13,395 nt of DNA from DASTCC01 sp035711465 (GTDB lineage Bacteria; Acidobacteriota; Vicinamibacteria; Vicinamibacterales; SCN-69-37), in the NCBI GenBank assembly GCA_035711465.1, contig DASTCC010000192.1:1-13395 (forward strand), in the 5' to 3' direction. Shown here piece after piece: positions 6,357 to 13,395 of the stretch (position 1 is its first letter; each line of letters begins with the position of its first letter). A program made the position numbers and the translations under genes. The notes under the pieces are model-generated. The model did not search any database. It saw nothing but the letters and a program-made list of their open reading frames with translations, and was not told the origin of the DNA.

Positions 6357-7517
6357 ATGCTCCAGGATCGCAAAGCGCTGCTGACCGGATTCGGCGTTGG
6401 CGTCGCGCTCATGTACTTTCTCGATCCCGAGCGCGGCCGCCGGCGCCGCGCGCTGGTCCGCGATCGAATCGCCCATGGCGCCCGGCTGACGCGCGACGCC
6501 GCGGGCGCGACGAGCCGCGACCTCACGCAGCGGGCGTCGGGCATCGCGGCGTCCGTGCGCGGCAAGTTCAACCACGCGGCAGTCGACGACGAGATCCTGG
6601 TCGAGCGGGCGCGTGCACGGCTGGGACGGCTGATCTCGCATCCGCGCGCGGTGACGATTACCGCGGAAGACGGGATGCTCACGCTGAGCGGCCCGATCCT
6701 GCAGCGCGAAGTGATGCCGCTGATCGACGCGCTCGAGCGCGTCAACGGCGTGCGCGGCGTGCTCAACGAGCTCGAGATCCACAAGCACGCCGGCAGCACC
6801 CCGGCGCTCCAGGGCGGCCGCTCGCGGCCGGCGCCGATGTCCGACTTCATGCAGCGGCACTGGTCGCCGTCGACGCGTCTGCTCGCGGGCGGCGGAGGGC
6901 TGGCGCTCACCGCCATCGGCAGCGCGCGGCGAACGCTGCCGGGCGCGCTCGTCGCCGGCGCCGGCATCGCGATGCTCGCGCGCGCGGCCGCCAACGTCGA
7001 GATGCGGCGCCTCACCGGCATCGGCGGCAAGCGGCGCGCCGTCGACGTGCAGAAGACGATCACGATCGACGCGCCCATCGGCGACGTGTTCGCGTTCTGG
7101 AGCGCCTACGAGAACTTCCCGCTGTTCATGTCGCGCGTGCTCGACGTCTGTCCGGCGACGCGCGAAGGCCAGTCGCGCTGGACCGTCGCCGGGCCGGCCG
7201 GCATTCCGGTGCAGTTCGACGCCGAGGTCACGGCCTTCGAGCCGGACCAGTCGCTGGGCTGGCGGACGATCGACGGCTCGACGGTGGCGCACGCCGGCCT
7301 GGTCCGATTCGAGCCGGTGAGCGACGACCAGACGCGCGTCCACATCCGGATGTCCTACAACCCGCCGGGTGGATGGATTGGCCACGGCATCGCGGCGGCG
7401 TTCGGCGTCGATCCGAAGATGAGCCTCGACGCCGATCTCCTGCGCATGAAGACGCTCGTCGAAACCGGCCGGCCGCCGCACGATGCGGCGCAGCGCGAGA
7501 CCGGACTGCAGCTATAG
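6357..7517 (+). CDS. Membrane-associated BON-domain plus SRPBCC (polyketide cyclase-like) protein
   Basis: This 386-aa protein starts at an ATG 5 nt after AAGGGAGG; upstream in-frame codons look non-coding. An N-terminal hydrophobic segment (LTGFGVGVALMYFLDPERGRRRR, residues 9-31) carries the FLDP-RG-RRR motif often seen before BON domains. Residues about 78-143 form a BON domain (VTITAEDGMLTLSG, then NGVRGVLNEL), a fold linked to membrane or lipid association. Residues about 172-212 are hydrophobic and Ala/Gly-rich, probably one or two membrane helices. Residues about 228-370 form an SRPBCC/START-like ligand-binding domain opening with VQKTITIDAPIGDVFAFWSAYENFP. This combination is known as an uncharacterised architecture in Acidobacteria and Proteobacteria; neither ligand nor enzymatic activity is established. 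It is followed after 7 nt by the next gene, suggesting an operon. Confidence 0.85.
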   Translation: MLQDRKALLTGFGVGVALMYFLDPERGRRRRALVRDRIAHGARLTRDAAGATSRDLTQRASGIAASVRGKFNHAAVDDEILVERARARLGRLISHPRAVTITAEDGMLTLSGPILQREVMPLIDALERVNGVRGVLNELEIHKHAGSTPALQGGRSRPAPMSDFMQRHWSPSTRLLAGGGGLALTAIGSARRTLPGALVAGAGIAMLARAAANVEMRRLTGIGGKRRAVDVQKTITIDAPIGDVFAFWSAYENFPLFMSRVLDVCPATREGQSRWTVAGPAGIPVQFDAEVTAFEPDQSLGWRTIDGSTVAHAGLVRFEPVSDDQTRVHIRMSYNPPGGWIGHGIAAAFGVDPKMSLDADLLRMKTLVETGRPPHDAAQRETGLQL

Positions 7518-7524
7518 AGGAGCC

Positions 7525-8145
7525 ATGGCAGCGAAGCGGCGCTCGGCGAAGGCGGCGGCGGGCGACGAGAGCGATCTCGCCGTGTCGTACAACGAGTTCA
7601 AGGACTACGTGGGCCAGCGCTACACGGGGATGAAGATCGGCCGCAGTCACAAGTGGTACTACGACCAGGGCGAGTGGAAGGAGACGAAAATCACCCCGGA
7701 CCTCTGGCAGATCGGCTACGCGGTGACCAAGCGGCGGGCCGGCCGCGCGCCGGAAGGATCCGGCGTGCCCGTCGGCACCGAGTACCACTGGTACGTGCTC
7801 GCGCACCAGAACGTCGCCAAGCTGAACGCGAACGACTACACGACGTCGCTCACCGGCCTCAAGTTCAAGATCGCGCACAAGCGCGCCGACAGCGGCAAGT
7901 GGAGCGCGACGCCGAGGACGCAGCGCAAGCGGATGATCATGTTCCTGCGCAGCGTCCTCGCCGATCTCGAGAAGCAGTTCGAGCGCGAGGCGGCGCCGAT
8001 CGCTCGACAGCCGTCGCTCACGGACAAGCGGGAGCGACGTGCCGCGCGATCGGCGACACGGCCGGCACGGCGCCGCTCGTCCGCCACGGGCCGGGGCGGT
8101 CCCATGCGGCAGCGGAGCAGTTCGCGCCGCGCACCGGGCAGGTGA
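7525..8145 (+). CDS. Conserved-looking unknown protein with arginine-rich tail
   Basis: This 206-aa protein has no signal peptide or membrane helix, so it is probably cytoplasmic. I cannot name its family. The core, residues about 20-155, is rich in aromatic and polar residues (YNEFKDYVGQRYTGMKIGR, HKWYYDQGEWKE, YHWYVLAHQNVAKLN), consistent with a compact globular domain; I have the impression of having seen similar unnamed proteins. It ends in a helix (MIMFLRSVLADLEKQFERE). From about residue 163 the tail is low-complexity, with roughly 14 Arg among about 40 residues plus Ser and Ala, resembling the disordered basic tails of nucleic-acid-binding proteins. The ATG at 7525 is chosen because GAGGAG lies just upstream (7517-7522) and overlaps the preceding stop codon. 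The 7-nt gap to the BON-SRPBCC gene implies co-transcription. DNA or RNA binding is only suggested by the tail. Confidence 0.75.
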   Translation: MAAKRRSAKAAAGDESDLAVSYNEFKDYVGQRYTGMKIGRSHKWYYDQGEWKETKITPDLWQIGYAVTKRRAGRAPEGSGVPVGTEYHWYVLAHQNVAKLNANDYTTSLTGLKFKIAHKRADSGKWSATPRTQRKRMIMFLRSVLADLEKQFEREAAPIARQPSLTDKRERRAARSATRPARRRSSATGRGGPMRQRSSSRRAPGR

Positions 8146-8291
8146 CGAGCGCAATCCGCATCGCCAGCGCTTCGACCCACGCGAAATGCGCGGCCGGCCC
8201 TGAAGAACTGCCATCTCATCGACGATGACAACGCGATCGGCTGCATGGAACGCCGCCGCGCTCGTGGCAGGCGACTTGCTCTTTTGCGCAT
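8146..8291. other. Intergenic spacer before the BACON-repeat gene
   Basis: This 146-bp spacer holds no supported gene, hairpin or recognisable promoter. A promoter for the downstream gene is expected because the neighbouring gene's function and composition do not suggest one operon. No strong ribosome binding site precedes the GTG at 8292. Confidence 0.35.
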
Positions 8292-9596
8292 GTGGCCAGA
8301 CTTCGCCGTTCCCGCGGCCCGCTCGTGCTCGTCGCGCTTTTCGCCGTCCTCGCCGTCCGCTGCGGCTCGTCGGTGACGACCCTCGGCCCGACGCCTTCGA
8401 AATGTGCGGCGACGCTCTCCGCGTCCGTCGACGTCATCGGCGCTGACGGCGGTGAGGGGACCGTCTCGGTCGCGACGCAACCCGAGTGCGTCTGGACCGC
8501 GCACGCCGAGGCCGACTGGATTTCCGACCTGACGCCCACGTCGGGACAGGGCAGCGGCATCGTCCGCTTCACCGCGGCGAAGAACGCCGCCACCGTCGAG
8601 CGCGAGGGCGCTCTCGTCGTCAACGACCAGCGGCTCACGCTGCGTCAGGGCGCGGCCGCGCCGCCGACGCCGCCGCCGCCGGCCGATCCCGAGCCGGCGC
8701 CCGAGCCCACGCCGGGGCCTTCGCCACCGCCGTCGCCTTCGCCTCCCCCGACATCGCCCGCACCTGCACCACTGCCGCCGGTGCCGACGCCCGAGCCCAC
8801 TCCATCGCCGACGCCGCCGCCGGTCAGTCCGCTGCCGGCCTGCACGTCTGGTCTTTCGACGACGACGTTCAATGTGGGCGGCGCTGCCGGATCCGTGTCA
8901 GTGACGGTCACGACCGGCGCGAGTTGCGCGTGGTCGATCGCGAGCGGCGCATCCTGGATCAGCGCGAGCGGCCCCGCCGATCGCACCGGCCCTGCGGTCG
9001 TCGTCGTGTCGTATGCCGCCAATACCGGCAACGCCCGCACGGGCAGCATCGCCCTCGCCGGCATCGGCGTCACGATCGCTCAGGCGAGCGGCTGCAGTCT
9101 GAGTCTGACGCCGGCGTCACAGACGATCGGCGCCGGCGGCGGATCGGGCACGGCAATCACCGTCTCCACCGCCAGCGGCTGCGCCTGGTCGGCGTCGTCC
9201 GGCGCGACGTGGCTCACGCTCGCGACACCCGCGTCGGGCACTGGCTCCGGTCAGATCGCGTTCACGGTCGGCGCGAACAGCGGTCCCGAGCGTCAGACGA
9301 CGATCACTGCAGGAACGCAATCGGTGACTGTCGTTCAGCAGAGCGGCTGCACGTACGTCGTCGACCCGACCACACGCGACGTCAACAAGGGCGGCGAAGC
9401 AGACGTCACGATTGCGGTGACGACGGCAGCCGGCTGCACCTGGTCGGCGACAACCTCGGAGGACTGGATCGTCATCGAGTCCGGCAGTTCCGGATCGGGC
9501 CCCGGATCCGTCGTCTTCGACGTCGACAGGAATCGCGGGCCGGCGCGCACCGGCACGATCGTGATCGCCGGCGTCGTCGTGACGATCAGGCAGTGA
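8292..9596 (+). CDS. Secreted protein with four BACON-like domains and a proline-rich linker
   Basis: This 434-aa protein begins with an Arg-rich n-region and a hydrophobic core (LVLVALFAVLA), so it is exported. Cleavage after Ala21 is plausible. Cys24 suggests a lipoprotein, but Arg at -1 is wrong for signal peptidase II. Four immunoglobulin-like BACON-type domains follow (about 38-119, 184-266, 268-351 and 353-434). Each opens with a Cys (38, 184, 268, 353) and has a second Cys 28-29 residues later in a C-x-W motif. A second Trp always comes exactly 8 residues after the first (W68/W76, W214/W222, W299/W307, W384/W392). Domains 1 and 2 are separated by a Pro/Thr/Ser/Glu-rich linker. BACON domains are thought to bind carbohydrate or mucin-like targets. 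No catalytic domain is present, so an adhesin or surface-binding role is inferred. The GTG start lacks a good ribosome binding site, so the exact start is uncertain. The gene ends 15 bp from a convergent gene. Confidence 0.85.
   Translation: MARLRRSRGPLVLVALFAVLAVRCGSSVTTLGPTPSKCAATLSASVDVIGADGGEGTVSVATQPECVWTAHAEADWISDLTPTSGQGSGIVRFTAAKNAATVEREGALVVNDQRLTLRQGAAAPPTPPPPADPEPAPEPTPGPSPPPSPSPPPTSPAPAPLPPVPTPEPTPSPTPPPVSPLPACTSGLSTTTFNVGGAAGSVSVTVTTGASCAWSIASGASWISASGPADRTGPAVVVVSYAANTGNARTGSIALAGIGVTIAQASGCSLSLTPASQTIGAGGGSGTAITVSTASGCAWSASSGATWLTLATPASGTGSGQIAFTVGANSGPERQTTITAGTQSVTVVQQSGCTYVVDPTTRDVNKGGEADVTIAVTTAAGCTWSATTSEDWIVIESGSSGSGPGSVVFDVDRNRGPARTGTIVIAGVVVTIRQ
8652..8840 (+). repeat. 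Proline-rich low-complexity linker within the BACON protein
   Basis: About 63 codons (residues 121-183) encode mostly Pro with Ala, Thr, Ser and Glu, including PPTPPPP and several PEPTP-like units. It separates the first BACON-like domain from the three tandem ones and probably forms an extended, stiff spacer outside the cell. Near-repeats at DNA level (CCGAGCCCAC at two places) could allow length variation by slippage. Confidence 0.75.
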
Positions 9597-9611
9597 TATG
9601 TGGCGAGGGCG

Positions 9612-10559
9612 CTACTGCTTCTTCAGCACCACCGTGATCACGCGCTGATTCGGCGTGCCGCTGATCGCCGTCTCCAGAGCGCCGTCGGCGCGCAGCGAAT
9701 ACTTGATCGCTTTCGGGTAGTCGTGCGACGGGTTCTCGAAGGTCGCCGAGTCTTTCGTCAGCTGCGTCAGCACGAACTCAGTCGCCGGCGCGCGCCCGTT
9801 CGGCATCGCGTTGTAGACCAGGCTGCCGTCGCGCTCGACGATGCAGAGGAACTCGAAGGCGGACATGGTGCCACCGCGCGTGGTGCGCGAGACGCCGATC
9901 AATGACCCTCCCGCCGGCGGGGTCCACCGCTCTTCGGTCGTCGACGCGGACGCCGTGGCCGGCTCGCTCGTCCACGTGCCGGGGAGCCAGGCGACGTCGG
10001 CGATCGTCGCCGCCGCCTTCGTCGCCGGCAGCGTCGCGGCGAGCGGCGGCAGCGCCTCGGTCGTGCGCTTGTAGATCGTTGCCACCTGCCTGGGCTGGCC
10101 ATCCTGGGTCATCGTGCCTTCGACGAGCAGCGTGTCCGCGGACTCGAGGCGGAGTAGCCGTTTGACGTTCGCCTTGGTCGGTTGCGGCGCGCCGGCCGCC
10201 TGGCTGCTGATCGACGTGAACGAGACCGCGTTGTCTTCCCACGCGGCGATCTCGACGAAGTACGCATCGCCGATGCAGCCGGTGCCCGGCGATCGCAGCC
10301 GGACTTCGGGGCCGCCCAGTTCATACGAGCCCTCGATCGAGAACGCGCCCCTCGGCCGGACCAGCGTGAAGGTGTTGCCGCTCATGCGAACGCCAAACCG
10401 CGCGCCCATGATCGCGGACGGCGCGGCGGGCAGCGTCGATGGGGCGTCCTTCACGGCGATCCAGGTGCCGGACAGATCCGGCTTCTGCTGGGCGGTGGTT
10501 CCTGCCGCGACGGCGGACACCATCAGGGCTGCGGCGATTGCGGCAATCTGGCGCTTCAC
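9612..10559 (-). CDS. Secreted two-domain protein with C-terminal DUF6265-like domain
   Basis: This 315-aa protein begins with a Sec signal peptide (MKRQIAAIAAALMVSAVAA, cleavage probably after TTA near residue 23). The start is a GTG, supported by GGGGAGGAG 4 nt upstream on the minus strand. The first mature domain (about 27-165) opens with PDLSGTW, a common start of lipocalin- or FABP-like beta barrels in secreted acidobacterial proteins. The second (about 187-300) matches what I know of DUF6265: WLPGTW, then EERWTPPAGGSLIGVSR, FEFLCIVERDGSLVY, and FENPSHDYPKAIKY. Function is unknown; a periplasmic lipid- or small-molecule-binding barrel is plausible. It follows the small membrane protein gene on the same strand after a gap of about 105 nt, so co-transcription is possible but not shown. 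It converges with the BACON gene. Confidence 0.8.
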   Translation of the reverse strand: MKRQIAAIAAALMVSAVAAGTTAQQKPDLSGTWIAVKDAPSTLPAAPSAIMGARFGVRMSGNTFTLVRPRGAFSIEGSYELGGPEVRLRSPGTGCIGDAYFVEIAAWEDNAVSFTSISSQAAGAPQPTKANVKRLLRLESADTLLVEGTMTQDGQPRQVATIYKRTTEALPPLAATLPATKAAATIADVAWLPGTWTSEPATASASTTEERWTPPAGGSLIGVSRTTRGGTMSAFEFLCIVERDGSLVYNAMPNGRAPATEFVLTQLTKDSATFENPSHDYPKAIKYSLRADGALETAISGTPNQRVITVVLKKQ

Positions 10560-10664
10560 GGTGCTCCTCCCCGGGATCCGGGCACCTTATCGCAATGTCA
10601 GGAACGCCGGCTTGGACAAATGCGACATGGCCGAGAATCGCGACCGCCGCGAGCGCCGGGGCGG

Positions 10665-11024
10665 CTATCGCTGCCGCCTGAGCGCATAAAGAAGGTGGGA
10701 AATCGCCACGTATCCAAAGAACGCCGGCCGGGTGGCGTTGACGTCGACGTCATAGATGGAGGCGACCAGGAGCGGCACCAGCACGCCCTGGAGCAGCAGG
10801 ACCATCGCCACGAAGGCGGCGGGCACGCGATCGCCGTCGCCGCTGCGAAAGGCCGCGAACCAGAGCATCAGTTCGACGATGGCGATCGCGAGCGGCCAGA
10901 GCAGCACGCGCGTCGCGAACACGCCGGTGGGGTTCGAGGCGGCGAGGCGACGGAAGAACTCCCACCCGCAGAAACCGATCAACAGCCACACCGAGAGGAC
11001 GAAGTTTCGCCGGATTGGGATGAT
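10665..11024 (-). CDS. Small four-helix membrane protein, start codon uncertain
   Basis: The frame ending in TAG at 10665-10667 encodes an integral membrane protein of about 108-119 residues with four hydrophobic segments (FVLSVWLLIGFCGWEFF; VLLWPLAIAIVELMLWFAA; FVAMVLLLQGVLVPLLVASIY; FFGYVAISHLLYAL) and a basic RRQR end. I do not recognise its family. The first standard start is GTG at 10991, but that cuts into the first helix and has no ribosome binding site. An AGGAG at 11032-11036 lies exactly 7 nt before in-frame ATC-ATC codons (11024-11019), which would give a normal IIPIRRN leader before helix 1. I therefore give the longer form, assuming a rare ATC start or an altered ATG. It sits between the ADOP permease and the DUF6265-like gene on the same strand. 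Confidence 0.6.
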   Translation of the reverse strand: MIPIRRNFVLSVWLLIGFCGWEFFRRLAASNPTGVFATRVLLWPLAIAIVELMLWFAAFRSGDGDRVPAAFVAMVLLLQGVLVPLLVASIYDVDVNATRPAFFGYVAISHLLYALRRQR

Positions 11025-11054
11025 GAGAGGGCTCCTGCGTCGCGGGAAAGCATA

Positions 11055-11069
11055 GCGACGGTTCGTCGC
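11055..11069 (-). terminator. Small hairpin downstream of the ADOP permease gene
   Basis: GCGACG and CGTCGC form a perfect 6-bp stem with a 3-nt loop in the gap between the permease stop and the small membrane gene. On the minus strand it is followed by only a short TTT, so it is at best a weak terminator or attenuator. Chance in GC-rich DNA is a real possibility. Confidence 0.25.
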
Positions 11070-11102
11070 GGACGCCAGATGCCAGGGGCTGCATCGTCGC
11101 CG

Positions 11103-13395
11103 CTACTCGCCGCGCAGCACCTCGACGATGTTCGTGCTCGCCGCGCGCAGCACCGGCACGATCGTGGCGCCCATCGACACGATCGCCGCCACCGAGATCG
11201 CGACCGCCATGCTCGACGGGTCGCGAACGTCGACGCCATAAGTAAGGTCCGCCACCCAGGGCGCAGCCGCAGCGGCCAGCAGGACGCCGGCGCTCAGCGC
11301 GATCGTCGTTACCCAGGCGCTGGTCTTGACGTGCTGCCAGATCACCTGGCCGCGCGAGGCGCCGAGCGCGGTGCGGATCGCCGTCGATCGCCGCCGCTGG
11401 AAGACGACGAACGAGAGCACGAGATAGAGTCCGACGGCGGACAGCACCGCGGCCGACACGGCCAGGAAACTGACCAGTCCCGTCACCGCGACGAGCGTGC
11501 TGGTTGCCGCGGTGACGAACTCGGTCAGCATCCGCACTTCGGTCACCGCGCGGCCGGTCCCGATTTCGTGGATGGCGCGACGCACCTCGGTCTCGAGCTC
11601 GCGTGGCGTTCCGGTCCCGCGGACGACGACGATGCCCTGGCCGGAGAACAGGTTGCCGATGGGCGCGTAGACCTGCGGCCGCACGGCGCGGCCCACTTCG
11701 ATCGTCCGTGCGTGTCCGACCACGCCGACGATGCGCGCGTTGCCGAGGCCGCCCCAGCCGAGCCGCAGCATCCTGCCGACCACGTTCGCTTCGCCCGGAA
11801 ACGCCTGCCGGGCGAGCGTCTCGTCGACGACGATGACCGCTTGCCGCGTCGCGTCCTCCTGATCGGTGAAGTCGCGACCTTGAACGATCGGAATCTTCAT
11901 CGCCGCGAAGTAGCCGGGCGTGACGCCCTGATAGTTCACGTTGGCGCCGAACGTCGGCGGTTTGGTCAGGTCGGTCTCGTACCCCGCCATCATCGTCAAG
12001 CCGCTGAGCGGGAGGTTGGTGACGACGCCGACCGAGTCCACGCCCGGCACCTGACGCACGCGATCGCGAATCCGCTGGTAGAGCTGCGCCCGCGCTTCGT
12101 TGGTCCGATAGCGGCGGAATTCGTAGGCGACGTTGGCCGTGAGCACGTTCGGGTCGTAACCGAGATCGACGCGCGACAGCGCCGCGGCGCTTCTGACGAG
12201 CTGCACGCCGCCGAACGCGAGCACCACGGTCACCGCGATCTGCGCGCCGACCAGTACCAGGCGCGAGCGCGACGACGCGGCGCGGCCGCCTTGCGCCGAT
12301 CCCGAGCGGATCGCGTCGACGAGCACGCCGCGCGATCGCCGCCACGCCGGAAGCACGCCGGCGAGCACGAAGCCGGCGAGCGCGAGCAGCCCGGCGTACG
12401 AGAGCAAGTCCCAGCCGACGCCGATCTGATCCCATCGCGGCACGCTGCGGGGTATCAGCTGGCGGATCGCCGAGAGCGACAGCCATCCGGCGAGCGTGCC
12501 GGCCGCGAATCCGGCGCCGGCGAGCAGAGCGCCTTCGACGATGAGGTCAAACATCAGCGCCCGTGGCGATGCGCCGAGCGCGGTGCGGACCGCGAGATCG
12601 GTCTCGCGTGCGCGCAGGCGGGCGACGACCAGCGCCGCCGCGTTGACGAAGGCGACCAGCAGCAACAGCAGCACCGCGCCGATGGCCGCGCGCAACGCCG
12701 GGCGCGTCTGGCGAGTCATGTCCTCGAGCGCCGGCGTCAGCACGTAGCGCAGCGATCCATGGTTGTAGGTGTCGGGGAAGCGGCCGAGCAGATCGGCCGC
12801 GAGCGCGTCGAGCCCCTGCTGCGGCGCGGCAAAGGCGTCGCCGCGTTTCACTTTGACCAGCGTCGTGTTGAACCAGGCGCCGCGGTTGTCCTGCAGGCGG
12901 AACGGGACGTAGAAGTCGATCCGCTGCGGGATCGCGCGGCCGGTGACGAGCCTGAAGCCGCGCGGCAGTACACCGATGATCTCGTAGCGAAAGCCGTTCA
13001 GCGTGATCATCTGGCCGGGCACGTCGGGATCGGCGCCGAAGTGTGTCTGCCAGGTGTCGTAGTCGACGAGCGCGCGCTGCGTCGGGAACACCGGCAGCGG
13101 CGGCGGCGGACCGCCGGGCACGGGCGGCGGCGGCGGAGGCAGCGGCGGCGGGATGTCGTCCTCGCTCAGCGGCCGGCCGATCACCGGTTGCACGCCGAGC
13201 ATCGGCAGCAGGCCGGTGGTGATCGAGATCTGTTTCAGCGGCAACAGGTCGCTGCCGCGCTCGAGCGAGACGTCGCCCACCCGCATCGCCACTTCCACGG
13301 ACTCGAACAGGCCGGTCTTCCGGATGTCGATGCCCTCCGCCATCGTCAACCCAGGATGCATCTGGAGCTGACCGAGGTTGACGCGGACGAGGCCG
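11103..13395 (-). CDS. ADOP-type (acidobacterial duplicated orphan permease) MacB/FtsX-like ABC permease, N-terminus outside window
   Basis: The frame runs without a stop from the right edge to TAG at 11103, giving about 763 residues of a longer protein. The first in-window Met (13361) is not a convincing start, because similarity to a MacB periplasmic domain already exists around it. Residue numbers count from that Met. It contains the end of a first periplasmic domain (to about 215) and an FtsX unit with helices near 225-247, 274-298 and 321-340 and the motif LAVRTALGAS. A linking helix (368-388) and a second periplasmic domain (about 405-610) follow. A second FtsX unit has helices near 622-652, 683-703 and 716-740 and the repeat motif TAIRTALGAS, and the protein ends in VEVLRGE. 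This duplicated layout is that of ADOP permeases, which usually lack an adjacent ATPase. Transported substrate and partner ATPase are unknown. An unusual proline-rich insert lies at residues 71-90. Confidence 0.9.
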   Translation of the reverse strand, partial: GLVRVNLGQLQMHPGLTMAEGIDIRKTGLFESVEVAMRVGDVSLERGSDLLPLKQISITTGLLPMLGVQPVIGRPLSEDDIPPPLPPPPPPVPGGPPPPLPVFPTQRALVDYDTWQTHFGADPDVPGQMITLNGFRYEIIGVLPRGFRLVTGRAIPQRIDFYVPFRLQDNRGAWFNTTLVKVKRGDAFAAPQQGLDALAADLLGRFPDTYNHGSLRYVLTPALEDMTRQTRPALRAAIGAVLLLLLVAFVNAAALVVARLRARETDLAVRTALGASPRALMFDLIVEGALLAGAGFAAGTLAGWLSLSAIRQLIPRSVPRWDQIGVGWDLLSYAGLLALAGFVLAGVLPAWRRSRGVLVDAIRSGSAQGGRAASSRSRLVLVGAQIAVTVVLAFGGVQLVRSAAALSRVDLGYDPNVLTANVAYEFRRYRTNEARAQLYQRIRDRVRQVPGVDSVGVVTNLPLSGLTMMAGYETDLTKPPTFGANVNYQGVTPGYFAAMKIPIVQGRDFTDQEDATRQAVIVVDETLARQAFPGEANVVGRMLRLGWGGLGNARIVGVVGHARTIEVGRAVRPQVYAPIGNLFSGQGIVVVRGTGTPRELETEVRRAIHEIGTGRAVTEVRMLTEFVTAATSTLVAVTGLVSFLAVSAAVLSAVGLYLVLSFVVFQRRRSTAIRTALGASRGQVIWQHVKTSAWVTTIALSAGVLLAAAAAPWVADLTYGVDVRDPSSMAVAISVAAIVSMGATIVPVLRAASTNIVEVLRGE
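13092..13151 (-). repeat. Polyproline insert in the first periplasmic domain of the ADOP permease
   Basis: Residues 71-90, counted from the in-window Met, are almost entirely Pro, with runs of three, six and four prolines broken by Leu, Val and Gly-Gly. They lie between the LGVQPVIGRPLSEDD segment and the VDYDTWQTHFGADP segment, which are normally separated only by a short loop. The DNA is a GGC/CGG-rich low-complexity run that may vary in length by slippage. Translation through such runs usually depends on elongation factor P. Confidence 0.75.

Noticed and set aside
6263..7633. 456-codon plus-strand frame overlapping the BON-SRPBCC gene
   Set aside because: Its product is an Arg/Ala/Asp-rich low-complexity sequence typical of an out-of-frame reading of GC-rich genes; the BON and SRPBCC domains lie in the other frame with a good ribosome binding site.
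8652..8840. Possible tandem DNA repeat or CRISPR-like array
   Set aside because: The periodicity comes from proline codons in a protein linker; there are no constant repeats with unique spacers.
8486..9637. 383-codon plus-strand frame overlapping the BACON gene
   Set aside because: It is a shifted reading of the repeats, rich in Arg and Asp, with no start signal or domain; the cysteine/tryptophan spacing exists only in the frame chosen.
10750..12486. 578-codon minus-strand open frame overlapping the permease gene
   Set aside because: It is the shadow of the ADOP frame: Arg/Ala-dominated with no recognisable motif, while the other frame gives consistent FtsX motifs and membrane helices.

Overview
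The window is GC-rich chromosomal DNA, and its gene content fits an Acidobacteriota-like soil bacterium, possibly of the Vicinamibacteria type. The main reasons are a duplicated MacB/FtsX-type orphan permease (the ADOP family, well known from Acidobacteria), a secreted array of BACON-like domains with cysteine/tryptophan signatures, and a strong GC bias at third codon positions. This assignment is an inference. No rRNA, tRNA, integrase, transposase or CRISPR array was seen.

Left block (1-3091). The tail of a PPK2-type polyphosphate kinase ends at 138. It converges with a complete SulP anion transporter carrying a C-terminal STAS domain (233-2008, minus). Across a 129-bp divergent spacer lies a GH46 chitosanase-like hydrolase fused to a C-terminal peptidoglycan-binding domain (2138-3091, plus). 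It has no visible export signal.

Central block (3230-8145, plus). A two-gene cassette at 3230-6174 encodes a secreted coiled-coil protein of no recognised family and a trypsin-fold serine protease with a lipoprotein-like leader. Their stop and start overlap (GTGA), so they are probably translationally coupled. Parts of this cassette look lower in GC than the flanks and its codon choice is less GC-driven. It is the best candidate here for an undescribed system. It is followed by a membrane-associated BON plus SRPBCC protein and, 7 nt later, a conserved-looking unknown protein with an arginine-rich tail.

Right block (8292-13395). A secreted protein with four BACON-like domains and a proline-rich linker (plus) converges, 15 bp apart, with a minus-strand series. 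Read in its own direction that series is: the ADOP permease (5' end outside the window), a small four-helix membrane protein whose start codon is problematic, and a secreted two-domain DUF6265-type protein. The permease contains an unusual polyproline insertion.

Most of the genes encode envelope or extracytoplasmic functions: anion uptake, glycan hydrolysis, periplasmic proteolysis, surface binding and orphan permease. The only operon-like links supported by spacing are 3230-6174 (overlap) and 6357-8145 (7-nt gap).
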